Below the pieces are notes generated by a model. The model saw only the letters and a program-made list of their open reading frames with translations. It made no database searches and was not told the DNA's origin. Below are positions 50,510 to 62,272 of a stretch of DNA of 64,000 nucleotides, piece after piece. The stretch comes from Tolypothrix sp. PCC 7712. GTDB lineage: Bacteria; Cyanobacteriota; Cyanobacteriia; Cyanobacteriales; Nostocaceae. The stretch's first letter is position 1. Each line of letters opens with the position of its first letter. A program made the translations under genes and the position numbers. Location: contig NZ_CP063785.1 of NCBI RefSeq assembly GCF_025860405.1, positions 8,371,390 to 8,435,389 on the forward strand, read 5' to 3'.

Positions 50510-52897
50510 AACCTGTTGAAACCTACGAAAAATAGGTAACTGAATAGTAAAAGTCGCACCCTGACCTTCACCGGGACTAGTAGCGCTGATTGTGCCTCCA
50601 TGTAGTTCTACAATGTGGCGAGAGATTGCCAGTCCTAATCCCAAACCAACTGTGTTGTGACTGTTGGATTCTTGGCAATAACGCTCAAAGATATGAGGCA
50701 AAAATTCAGCACTAATACCGCGTCCAGTATCGCTGACAGTAATTTGAATTTCTGTTTTGGTTTGCTCAACCTTGATTTCTATTTGCCCGGCGTTGGGAGT
50801 AAATTTAATGGCGTTAGACAGCAAATTTCCCAACACTTGTTGGAATCTTTGAGGATCGCCACATATCTCAGTAATATATTGGGGTAGTACAGAATTGAGG
50901 CTGATATTTTTTGCTACAGCTGAGGGATGAGCAGTGGTGATAGCTGACTCTATAATGCTAATTAAATCAACTGTACCAATTTGAAGTTCCAGCGTCCCAC
51001 GGATAACGCGGGAGATATCTAGCAAATCTTCAATTAATCTAGCTTGAGATGTCGCACCTCTTTCGATCGCATCTAAGGCGCGGCTAGTTGTAACTGCATC
51101 CAGATTGCCGCTTTGTAAAAGTTTTGTCCAGCCGAGAATGCTATTCACAGGAGAGCGCAAATCATGGGAAATGATAGCAATAAATTCATCTTTGGCTTGG
51201 CTAGCGGCTTCTGCTTCCATCCGCGCTGCTTGTTCTAGCTCTAGTAAGCGAGTTCGTTCTGCTTCAATCTGTTTTCGGTCTTCAATATCTGTACAAGTGC
51301 CAAACCATTTAATTACTTGTCCCTGCTCATTTTTCAGGGGAATTGCTCGCACTAAATGCCAGCGATAGCTACTATCAATCCCTCTGCGATAGCGATATTC
51401 TGCCTGATATAGTGAGCCTGTTTGTAAAGCACTCGTCCAAATGGCGTAAGCACGTTGTAAATCGTCAGGATGTAATGCTGCTTGCCAACCCAGCTGTTGT
51501 GTTTGTTCTGTGGTTAACCCTGTATATGCAAACCATTGCTGATTATTGTATTCTTGTTGACCGTCAGCATCAGTAGTCCAAACCATTTGGGGAATAGCAT
51601 CGGCTAGCTGGCGGAAATGAGCTTCATTGTCTTTGAGGGTTTGTTCGAGGTGTTTGCGGTTACTAATATCTTCAATCATCGCTAGCCCACACAAGACTGT
51701 GCCATTCGGTTGCCAAAGTAAGGTAACTGTGAGTGCAGTCCAAATAATTTCCCCATTTTGCTGAAAATAGCGTTTCTCTAGGCTGTAGCTAGAAATTTTT
51801 CGCTGGAAGAGTTGCTCTGTTAAATTTACATCTTTGGTAATATCGTCTGGATGGGTAATGTCTAGAAAATTTAACTTTTGTAGTTCTTCTTGGGAATAGC
51901 CCAGCATTTGACATAGGGCTTGGTTAACTTCTACAAAACGATAGTTTAAATCGACAGTTGCCATACCAATTGGCGCTTCTTGGAAAACCCGGCGGAATCT
52001 CAGCTCACTTGCTTGTAATTTTGCAGCCAGCATTCGATATTGCTGTTCGGCTAACTCAGCTTGCTGTCGTGCTGCTTGTTCCTCTAGCAGTAATTTATGA
52101 TGATGAATTTCTGCTTGTTTGCGTTCTGTAATATCTCGCCAAGAGGCGACAAAGCCATCTTGCCACTTGCTAATGTGAATATCAAAGGCTTTGGTTAACT
52201 CCTGCTGTCCATCAACATCGGTGTAAATTAAGGATTCCTTACGTAGCGGATTGCCTGTTTGTACTACTTGGCAATAATCTTCAAATAGTCCAGATGGGCG
52301 ATTGGCTGGTAAAGTTTCACACAACTTCTGCCCAATTTGCTCTACTGCAGTCATCTGAATAGCTTCACAAGCTGCTGCATTAACATACTCAATGCGAAAA
52401 TCCACAATTTTCCCAGATGCATCGCGAATGGCAGAGTAAATGCCAAAGCAATCGAGCATATTTTCGGTAGAAGTGCAGAATTGCTCTTGGCTGTAGTGGA
52501 GTTGCTGGCGGAGTTGGGTGTTCTCGATGACACACCGCATTGCTAATTGCAGACTGTCTGATGTTGTCTTTTCTTTGACTAAATAGTCTTGGGCACCATT
52601 TTTCAATGCCTGCACTGCTACTGTTTCATTGCCATGCCCTGTCACCATAATTACAGGTGGGGGATTGGTGAGAGACTGCTTTAATTCTGCTAAAAATTCC
52701 AATCCATCCAGGTCTGGTAACAAAAAGTCAAGTAAGATGGCATCTGGCTGAATCTTTTGGCATAAAGCTAGTGCTGGCTCACCTAACTCTTCTTCTAGGA
52801 TGGTATAGCTGTGTAGGCGATCGCTCGCTAAATAGCGACGATATATTTCCCGGTCTTCAGGGCAGTCATCAACAATCAAAACAGTATGCTGGAGCAT
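50507..52897 (-). CDS. REC-PAS-PAS-PAS histidine kinase
   Basis: This 796-residue signalling protein starts with a receiver domain (DD at residues 10-11; phospho-acceptor Asp57 in AILLDFLLPDLDG). It then has three PAS regions at about 140-255, 290-415 and 420-545, two of them followed by PAC-like motifs (WRDITERKQAE; EDISNRKHLE; TDIEDRKQIE). The C-terminus has HisKA (FIAIISHDLRSPVNSILGW) and HATPase (NLLSNAIKFTP, DTGRGI, GLGLGLAISRHIVE). There is no C-terminal receiver. It lies 13 bp after the response regulator gene, so it is the third gene of the phytochrome operon. It may receive phosphate through its N-terminal REC. Confidence 0.93.
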   Translation of the reverse strand: MLQHTVLIVDDCPEDREIYRRYLASDRLHSYTILEEELGEPALALCQKIQPDAILLDFLLPDLDGLEFLAELKQSLTNPPPVIMVTGHGNETVAVQALKNGAQDYLVKEKTTSDSLQLAMRCVIENTQLRQQLHYSQEQFCTSTENMLDCFGIYSAIRDASGKIVDFRIEYVNAAACEAIQMTAVEQIGQKLCETLPANRPSGLFEDYCQVVQTGNPLRKESLIYTDVDGQQELTKAFDIHISKWQDGFVASWRDITERKQAEIHHHKLLLEEQAARQQAELAEQQYRMLAAKLQASELRFRRVFQEAPIGMATVDLNYRFVEVNQALCQMLGYSQEELQKLNFLDITHPDDITKDVNLTEQLFQRKISSYSLEKRYFQQNGEIIWTALTVTLLWQPNGTVLCGLAMIEDISNRKHLEQTLKDNEAHFRQLADAIPQMVWTTDADGQQEYNNQQWFAYTGLTTEQTQQLGWQAALHPDDLQRAYAIWTSALQTGSLYQAEYRYRRGIDSSYRWHLVRAIPLKNEQGQVIKWFGTCTDIEDRKQIEAERTRLLELEQAARMEAEAASQAKDEFIAIISHDLRSPVNSILGWTKLLQSGNLDAVTTSRALDAIERGATSQARLIEDLLDISRVIRGTLELQIGTVDLISIIESAITTAHPSAVAKNISLNSVLPQYITEICGDPQRFQQVLGNLLSNAIKFTPNAGQIEIKVEQTKTEIQITVSDTGRGISAEFLPHIFERYCQESNSHNTVGLGLGLAISRHIVELHGGTISATSPGEGQGATFTIQLPIFRRFQQV

Positions 52898-52910
52898 AGT
52901 TACGCCTTAC

Positions 52911-55632
<2,722 letters not shown>

Positions 55633-56217
55633 AATAAAATTGTTATAAATTAACTGCAACAATTAAAACCTTAATATTTTTAAAAATTTTATTTTCTCTT
55701 CAACATCTACCTTCAGATATAAATTAAATTAATAAGTCAAAAAAGACATAAAATATAGTACCTTTCTCTCATTAAAATAACATTTTGTCTGAAAATATTG
55801 GAGCATAAAACCAAAATATTAAATTCTCAATATCTCAAATAAATAGAACATAAAAGTTTTTACATAGAACTCATATTTGATTTTTGAATTTCACGTAGGA
55901 TGCGTTAGCGATAGCGTAACGCATCCGTATCAAAGCTTATCTTCGATATTTTTCAAAATTAAATATAAGTCCTATATAAATATTGATATAGCACTTTTGA
56001 AATAAGTGAGATACATCATGAGTAATGAGTAGGAAATTTACTTATTACTCACTACTTATTACTCATTACTTTTTTCAATTAGTTGCTGTACCTCATAAAC
56101 ATCGCATCTGCTGTAATTACTTGAATAACTAACTATGACAGCTTGTCTTTTGACATTTCTTTGCTATCACCCAAAAAATATATTTAGTGAGTATTTTTAC
56201 GGGTGTGAGAGAATAAC
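55633..56217. other. Divergent intergenic region upstream of phytochrome and TonB receptor
   Basis: This 585-bp, AT-rich region holds the promoters of both divergent genes. It contains a palindromic repeat of the type GGATGCGTTAGC...GTAACGCATCC (55898-55925) and a TAATGAG/CTTATTA inverted stretch (56020-56073). No Fur-box match could be identified with confidence upstream of the receptor gene. Confidence 0.55.
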
Positions 56218-58335
56218 GTGAATAAATGTCTTTTGTTGCTGCCAGTTATTGTGCAAACTGTACTGTTAGATGCTGCTGGCTTTGCATCTGAGGCTGAAAT
56301 CAAGCAGGAAAATGCTGAGAAATTGCCTGCAGTAATTACCCAAATTATCGATATTAGTGAAATTGAGTTACCCTCTACAAATGCTGAATTATTAACGCAA
56401 GCACCAGCAACCGGCGCAGAAAATTCAGAACCTCAACCAGCAGATAATCCCACAACAAACACCAATTCTAACGATGAAGCAGATATCAACATAGAAGTAA
56501 TTGGAGCAGAAGATACTCTACCTCAATCAACTCCAACTTATGTAATTGAGCAAGCAGAAATTAAAAAGCAAGGTGCTAATAGCCTGGCTGATGTTTTAAA
56601 AAGAATGCCAGGATTTGCTATCAATGACGCTGGTCATGGTGCAGATATTCACACAGGTACATATTACCGTGGCGCTTCTATTAATCAATCTGTATTTTTG
56701 ATTAACGGCAGAGCAATTAACACCAATATCAATACATATCATGGTGGTACTGATTTAAATAGTATTCCTGTAGAGGCGATTGAGCGAGTAGAACTCTACA
56801 GTGGTGCTGCATCGGCTTTATATGGTTCATCAGCCTTTGGTGGAGTAGTTAATATCATCACCAAAGAAGGTTATAGTCAACCCAAGTTGACCAGTAGTGT
56901 AGAATTTGGCTCTTTAAGCCAAAATAATCAACAATTTACCTATGCAGGTTCTACTGGTGCTGTAAAATATAACTTTAGCTTTGAGCGATACTTTACAGAT
57001 AACCGTTACCGCGTTCCTGTGGGCGCAGCCAATCGCGATTCACAAGGATTTTTCTTCAATGCAGATACAGCTACAAGTACTTACTTTGGCAGTATTGGTG
57101 TAGATTTGAATCAAAGAAATTCTTTGAATCTCGATATTAGTAGATTAAGCAGTCGTCGCGGCTTAACTTATTTTGGTTTCCCTCTCCAAAGAGACCGCCT
57201 AGACCATGATGGATTTAATGCTGGCTTATCTTGGAAAACTCGTCTAGGAAATGGTGAAAATTCGATTTTAACTACCACATTTGGTTATAACCAAGATTAT
57301 TTTAGTACCTACGGCCCTACAGTTTTTCAAGGCAGAGAATTTTATCGTACAGGTGTTTTAGACACACAACAATTTACAGCGAGACTGGATCATCAATGGA
57401 GAATGACCCCGAATAATCAATTGCGTTGGGGTTTAGATTTAAAAAATACTGACTTAACAGGTGATGTGTTAAGTAGTAGTCCTAATAGAATTGGGACGAA
57501 TGAAACTGAAGATAGGAGTGTATTTACCACAGCCTTATTTGCAGTCAATACATTTAATATCAGCGATAATTTCCTGATAGATTTAGGGCTAAGACAAAAC
57601 TTTGATAGCCAGTTTGGGGATTATTTAAATCCTAGCGTTGGGTTGCGTTACGCTGTTGCACCTAGCATCGCTGTACGCGGTAGCTGGACAGGAGGACAGC
57701 GTAACCCTGGTTTAGATCAGCTATATGTTTACGATACAGTTCATGGTTGGGAACCTAACCCTGATTTAAAACCAGAAACAGGTTCTTCTTGGACTGCGGG
57801 AGTTGATATCAACTTTTCGGAAAATTTGACTGGACAATTTACCTACTTTGGCAGTAGTTTAGACAACCGCCTAGGAGTGATAGCTGGAAAATGGCAAAAC
57901 ATTGGCTTAGTCGATACCAATGGTTTAGAGGCGGCTTTGCAATTAAAATTTGCCCGTGGTTGGTCAACTTTTGTCAACTATACCTATACAGATGCTCAAA
58001 TTAAAACCGGAGATGAAAGAGGTTTACAGTTAGGTTTAATTCCCTATTCTGTACTGCAAACAGGTATAGGTTATCAAAATTCAGGTTGGCAAGCTAATTT
58101 GTATGTTACCTACAACAGTGGCGCGCGTCGCTCTCTTTTTAATAGAACTGGCGACAGACCTACAGATTTTGCTCCCTCTTTCCTCAACTTAGATTTGAGT
58201 GGACGCATTCCTTTAACGAGAAGTTTAGGCTTAATAGTTTACCTAGAAAACCTATTAGGTGAACAATACGAACGAGTGAATCGTATCTATAGTCCTGGCT
58301 TTACTTTCCGCCTAGGTTTATCTTCAGAATTGTAA
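56218..58335 (+). CDS. TonB-dependent outer membrane receptor
   Basis: The protein of 705 residues has a signal peptide (CLLLLPVIVQTVLLDAAG), an N-terminal linker of about 90 residues rich in Asn, Glu and Thr, and a plug domain at about 105-225 (PTYVIEQAEIKKQGANSLAD, RVELYSGAASALYGSSAFGG, NIITKEG). The C-terminal beta-barrel ends with aromatic strands (GFTFRLGLS). It should import a ferric siderophore, cobalamin or another large ligand using energy from TonB-ExbBD, which are not in the window. The start is GTG at 56218. The ligand cannot be assigned from sequence. Confidence 0.93.
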   Translation: MNKCLLLLPVIVQTVLLDAAGFASEAEIKQENAEKLPAVITQIIDISEIELPSTNAELLTQAPATGAENSEPQPADNPTTNTNSNDEADINIEVIGAEDTLPQSTPTYVIEQAEIKKQGANSLADVLKRMPGFAINDAGHGADIHTGTYYRGASINQSVFLINGRAINTNINTYHGGTDLNSIPVEAIERVELYSGAASALYGSSAFGGVVNIITKEGYSQPKLTSSVEFGSLSQNNQQFTYAGSTGAVKYNFSFERYFTDNRYRVPVGAANRDSQGFFFNADTATSTYFGSIGVDLNQRNSLNLDISRLSSRRGLTYFGFPLQRDRLDHDGFNAGLSWKTRLGNGENSILTTTFGYNQDYFSTYGPTVFQGREFYRTGVLDTQQFTARLDHQWRMTPNNQLRWGLDLKNTDLTGDVLSSSPNRIGTNETEDRSVFTTALFAVNTFNISDNFLIDLGLRQNFDSQFGDYLNPSVGLRYAVAPSIAVRGSWTGGQRNPGLDQLYVYDTVHGWEPNPDLKPETGSSWTAGVDINFSENLTGQFTYFGSSLDNRLGVIAGKWQNIGLVDTNGLEAALQLKFARGWSTFVNYTYTDAQIKTGDERGLQLGLIPYSVLQTGIGYQNSGWQANLYVTYNSGARRSLFNRTGDRPTDFAPSFLNLDLSGRIPLTRSLGLIVYLENLLGEQYERVNRIYSPGFTFRLGLSSEL

Positions 58336-58902
58336 AATTGGGCGTTGCATATTTGCGGGATGAATTCAGGCTTCTAGACAAAACTGAAGGTCGATTCTTT
58401 GCGCTTTTGCGCCTACTCTGCGAGAACGACTTCGTCGAATGCGTGAGACAAAAATCATCCCATCAATCAGCAACGCCTAAAATTGTAGTGGACTGACACA
58501 GCTAATTTAATGCAATAGCAAAAATTCATCGGCGTTTATCGGCGTTTATCTGCGGTTAATTTAATCAAACCTAATGCCTCATTTTAGGCGTGTCAGTCCA
58601 GTAGGATGTGTTAGGCTAACTCCTAACGCACCGCCAATATCATCAAATATGATGCGTTGAGCGAATATCTTTTTTTAATAATTGCCCAACATTAAATACG
58701 ATGCGTTACACTGCGTTAACGCATCCTACTGGCGTGTCTAGACTAAAATAGTGCATTATTCAAACTCTTGTGGGATGGGCATCTTGCCCGTCCTGGGCGG
58801 ACAAGATGTCCACCCCACAAGAAAATTATATTGCCACATTTTAGCCTTGTCGCGCCACTACAATATATGGGAGCATTTATTTTTTGATATTCCCTAATAT
58901 CC
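58336..58902. other. Gene-free region with several inserted repeats
   Basis: This 567-bp stretch includes a MITE at 58489-58600, GTAGGATGTGTTAG and GCGTTAACGCATCC repeats (58600-58735), and a short palindrome (GGGCATCTTGCCCG, 58776-58789). No gene is supported before the small ORF at 58903. Confidence 0.7.
58489..58600. mobile_element. MITE with TGGACTGACAC ends and GTAG target duplication
   Basis: The perfect 11-bp inverted ends TGGACTGACAC and GTGTCAGTCCA enclose 112 bp. GTAG lies on both sides (58485-58488 and 58601-58604). On removal the flanks join to GTAGGATGTGTTAG, a dispersed repeat seen also near 55898 and 59245 in variant form. There is no ORF inside. Confidence 0.7.
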
Positions 58903-59199
58903 ATGAGAGCCAGAATTGAGAACCAGGTGCTAATTATCAACCGCGAGGACTTACCAGAATTTAAAAAAGGCGGTTCTGTGGTGAGAAATTCTTATTTCTG
59001 GGCACTACGTTCAATTGCTGGTAAATCTGGGCGTTATCGTGATTGGGAATATGAGCCGGAAGTGTGGATAGCACTCACCAGAATGCTATTATCTTTTGCT
59101 GAATCTGGATATTTAGGTTATCGAGAAACCTTGCTAGAGTTTCCCCAATCGCAAGAGCAAATTCCTGATTTACTACGCGATGTTTCAACTTGGGAGTGA
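58903..59199 (+). CDS. Small protein of unknown function
   Basis: This 98-residue ORF reads MRARIENQVLIINREDLPEF and later WEYEPEVWIALTRMLLSFAE; it has a balanced composition and looks like a real, soluble, mainly helical protein. I do not recognise a family. It stands 567 bp after the receptor gene and converges with the histidine kinase gene. No RBS is seen upstream of the ATG. Confidence 0.55.
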   Translation: MRARIENQVLIINREDLPEFKKGGSVVRNSYFWALRSIAGKSGRYRDWEYEPEVWIALTRMLLSFAESGYLGYRETLLEFPQSQEQIPDLLRDVSTWE

Positions 59200-59297
59200 A
59201 ACAATTTTAGATTTTGGATTTTGGATTTTGGATTTCAAAATTGTAGGGTGTGTTGTCGCGTAGCGCAACGCACCACAGCCATAATTAAGCTTATTGG

Positions 59298-60980
59298 TTA
59301 TTTTAAATTTCGTGAGAGACTGGTTTTCAACTCAATCATAAATTCTGTACCCTCTCCTACTTTTGATTGACAATATAGCTTACCACCATGCTTTTCTACA
59401 ATGATTTGATGACTAATAGATAGTCCTATTCCTGTACCATGACCAACAGTTTTGGTAGTAAAAAATGGGTCAAAGAGTCGTGAAATAATATTCTCTGGTA
59501 TACCTGCACCATTATCTTTGATGCGTATTAATATTTTATTTGGGTTTAATGCTTGAGTAGAGATATTAATATAATTAGGGTTAGCTTGAATTTCTGCCGA
59601 TGTGCGCTTGTTATTTTGCTCTTCTAAAGCATCAATCGCATTGGCAAGGATATTCATAAATACTTGATTAAGTTGACTTGGATAACATTCAATTGCTGGT
59701 AGTATGCCATACTCTTTGACTATAAAAATTTCTGGTTGGACATCGTGAGATTTTAAACGGTGGCTTAAAATCATTAATGTACTATCAATACCTTCATGGA
59801 TATCTACTTGCTGGACTGCTGTCTCATCTGTACGGGAAAAGTTACGCAGTGAATAGATTATTTCCTCAATTCTCTTTGTTCCAACTTTCATAGATTCGAG
59901 GAGTTTAGTAAAATCTTTAACCAAAAAATCCAAATCTATTGCTTTTATTTCTGTTTGGATTGCTTGGGGAGGATTGGGATAGTTGTCTTGATATAGCTGG
60001 ACTAGTTTTAGTAAATTATAGAGATATTCTTGAGCATAAATAATATTACCAGATACAAAATTAACAGGATTCTTAATTTCATGAGCAATCCCGGCTAACA
60101 TTTGACCCAAAGAAGACATTTTTTCAGTTTGAATCAGTTGCATTTGGGTTTGTTGCAGTTCTTGCAGAGTTTGTTGGAGTTGAATATTTTTATCTGTTAA
60201 TTCCTCTGTCCGTTGTTCTACTCTAATTTCCAACTCTTGATTAGCTTGTTCTATAGCAACTTGAGTAATTTGCTTAATTTTTAAGTATTCTCTGAGGAGA
60301 CTCAATACAAATAGCCATCCTGGAATCAGCATTGCTAAACTAAAAACCGAGGCGAATGTTGCCCAAAATAGATTTTGGCGATAATCAGCTATTTTATTGT
60401 CAAGCTGAATTGAAATAGAATGGTTTCTGCTAGCAACACCATCTGCATATTTTTGTTTCTCTAATTCATATTCTTTGCTAGATAAAAGTGCTTGCGCTGC
60501 GACTTTATGAGAGTTGTTTAATAACTCAAATGATTTATATTCCATCTCCACTAAACGCTGATTAGCAATATCTGTTTTTTTCGCATCTTCTCCTGTATAA
60601 GCTTGGGGTGCAAGTTTAATTGATTCCTTAATAGCTGCATCTAATTTAGGCTCAAATGAACGATAACGCTGCTCCCACATAGAATTACCTGTAGCAGCAT
60701 TCATCCGTGCTGACATAGTTAAGACTTCATCTAGGTGGGTAATTGTATCGCTTAATTTTTGCAATCGTAATTCATTTTTAATAATGCTATTGAAGTTTTG
60801 ATAAGCTTGCCAAGCAACCCAAGTTTGGGGAATAAATAAAAATAAAGTTAAAACTACTGTCACACTAATAACTTGCGATGGACGAAGCGCAAGTTTATGC
60901 GCTAAATACTTCCAGTAAAGTTTAATTGTACTTGCAGAAAATTTATATTTCCTCTTCATTTTTGCGTAAAATTCATGCAT
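59298..60980 (-). CDS. Membrane-bound sensor histidine kinase
   Basis: This protein of 560 residues has two membrane segments, about residues 38-60 (VISVTVVLTLFLFIPQTWVAW) and 205-230 (LFWATFASVFSLAMLIPGWLFVLSLL), with an extracytoplasmic helical region of about 145 residues. A coiled coil follows, then the HisKA core (MSSLGQMLAGIAHEIKNPVNF) and the ATPase (NILANAIDALEE, DNGAGI, GTGIGLSISHQIIVEKHGG). The extracytoplasmic region might sense a small molecule or stress. No response regulator is adjacent. ATG at 60980 is used; ATG at 60959 is a possible alternative. Confidence 0.93.
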   Translation of the reverse strand: MHEFYAKMKRKYKFSASTIKLYWKYLAHKLALRPSQVISVTVVLTLFLFIPQTWVAWQAYQNFNSIIKNELRLQKLSDTITHLDEVLTMSARMNAATGNSMWEQRYRSFEPKLDAAIKESIKLAPQAYTGEDAKKTDIANQRLVEMEYKSFELLNNSHKVAAQALLSSKEYELEKQKYADGVASRNHSISIQLDNKIADYRQNLFWATFASVFSLAMLIPGWLFVLSLLREYLKIKQITQVAIEQANQELEIRVEQRTEELTDKNIQLQQTLQELQQTQMQLIQTEKMSSLGQMLAGIAHEIKNPVNFVSGNIIYAQEYLYNLLKLVQLYQDNYPNPPQAIQTEIKAIDLDFLVKDFTKLLESMKVGTKRIEEIIYSLRNFSRTDETAVQQVDIHEGIDSTLMILSHRLKSHDVQPEIFIVKEYGILPAIECYPSQLNQVFMNILANAIDALEEQNNKRTSAEIQANPNYINISTQALNPNKILIRIKDNGAGIPENIISRLFDPFFTTKTVGHGTGIGLSISHQIIVEKHGGKLYCQSKVGEGTEFMIELKTSLSRNLK

Positions 60981-61239
60981 TAATCTGCAAAAATATATCA
61001 GCTACTCTAAATTTAAATTACATCATCATATAGAATTTCTGATAACACTAATCTGAACATCAGAAAAGTCATGTTATAGGTAAATAACCCCACAATAAAT
61101 TGAGGAGTAAATTTTTCCGTGTAAATTAGATTTATTTTAGCTTTGCCTTAATTCCAGGTTAGTCAAAAAATGCCAGTAACCTAAAGGTTGAAAATACGGT
61201 AATTTGGGATTTTATGCTTATCTAGCGATAAATTAATTT

Positions 61240-62112
61240 TTAAATCTCCACAACTGTTGTTGGGATCAATACTTCATCATTAACTTGTCCAATCCCTAAA
61301 AAACGAGTTGGTTCTTCGTAAACTCGCACATTTCCAGATATATCTGTAGTTACGGAAATTCGCTGTCCTTGACACCATTTTTGAGCAGATGTTGCTGGTA
61401 AAACCACTGCAGGTAAATGCTGCAAAGGTGCATCAAGGGGAATTGGCTGAAATGTCCCGGCTTGCAGTTGAGTTTCTAAATCACTCAAAGTTAAACTTTC
61501 TGCTAAATCAAACCCACTACTTGCAGTACGCGTCAAAGCGGCTAGGGTTCCGCCAGTTTGTAAAACTGCACCTAAATCCCGCGCGATCGCTCTAATATAT
61601 GTCCCAGATCCACAAGCGATCGCAATATCTAATTCCGGAAAATCTCCTTCTCGCCAAGCTAAAATCTCCATCTGCAAGACTTCTACTGTGCGTACAGGAA
61701 CTTCCACCTTTTCCCCCCGCCTTGCTAAATCATATAAACGCTGTCCATCTACTTGAATGGCGCTATAACTAGGCGGAATCTGCTCAATTTTTCCTAAAAA
61801 TTGCGGTAAGGCTGTTTCTACCTCAGTTAAACTCAACTGAGGACAAGGCGCAGAAGTAATGACTTCCCCTTGTAAATCATCGGTTGTTGTCTGCACACCA
61901 AACCTAATAGTGGCATTGTAAGCTTTATTACCTGGCAAATATTGTAATAATCTCGTCGCTCTACCAAAAGCAATGGGTAAAACCCCCGTAGCTGCGGGAT
62001 CTAAAGTTCCCGCATGTCCCACACGTTTGAGGCGCAGGAGTTTCCGCACCCGCGCCACACAATCATGAGAAGTCCAGTCAAATGGTTTGTTTAAGTTAAG
62101 AAAACCTTGCAC
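61240..62112 (-). CDS. truB: tRNA pseudouridine synthase B (psi-55)
   Basis: TruB converts uridine 55 in the T-loop of tRNA to pseudouridine. The protein of 290 residues begins QGFLNLNKPFDWTSHDCVAR, has the catalytic aspartate in VGHAGTLDPAATGVLPI, and has the IRAIARDLG and CGSGTYIRA segments. The C-terminal PUA-like region is present. The start is GTG at 62112, consistent with the family N-terminus. It lies 159 bp downstream of the alpha/beta hydrolase gene. Confidence 0.96.
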   Translation of the reverse strand: MQGFLNLNKPFDWTSHDCVARVRKLLRLKRVGHAGTLDPAATGVLPIAFGRATRLLQYLPGNKAYNATIRFGVQTTTDDLQGEVITSAPCPQLSLTEVETALPQFLGKIEQIPPSYSAIQVDGQRLYDLARRGEKVEVPVRTVEVLQMEILAWREGDFPELDIAIACGSGTYIRAIARDLGAVLQTGGTLAALTRTASSGFDLAESLTLSDLETQLQAGTFQPIPLDAPLQHLPAVVLPATSAQKWCQGQRISVTTDISGNVRVYEEPTRFLGIGQVNDEVLIPTTVVEI

Positions 62113-62229
62113 AGTTTAATTTTAGAAACCGAAGATGATATTCTCCCACAAAAATTATGTAGAGACACGAGCGATCGCACTCAACATAATTTTTGTATGA
62201 AACTCCACCTAATTCACCCACAAGAATTT

Positions 62230-62272
62230 TCCCAGTCCCCAGTCCCCAATCCCCAACCCCCAATCCCCAACT
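62230..62272. repeat. Short STRR tract, CCCCAGT/CCCCAAT units
   Basis: About six heptamer units (CCCAGTC, CCCAATC, CCCAACC) occur directly downstream of the alpha/beta hydrolase gene on its 3' side. Its end merges with the final codons of that gene. Confidence 0.75.
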
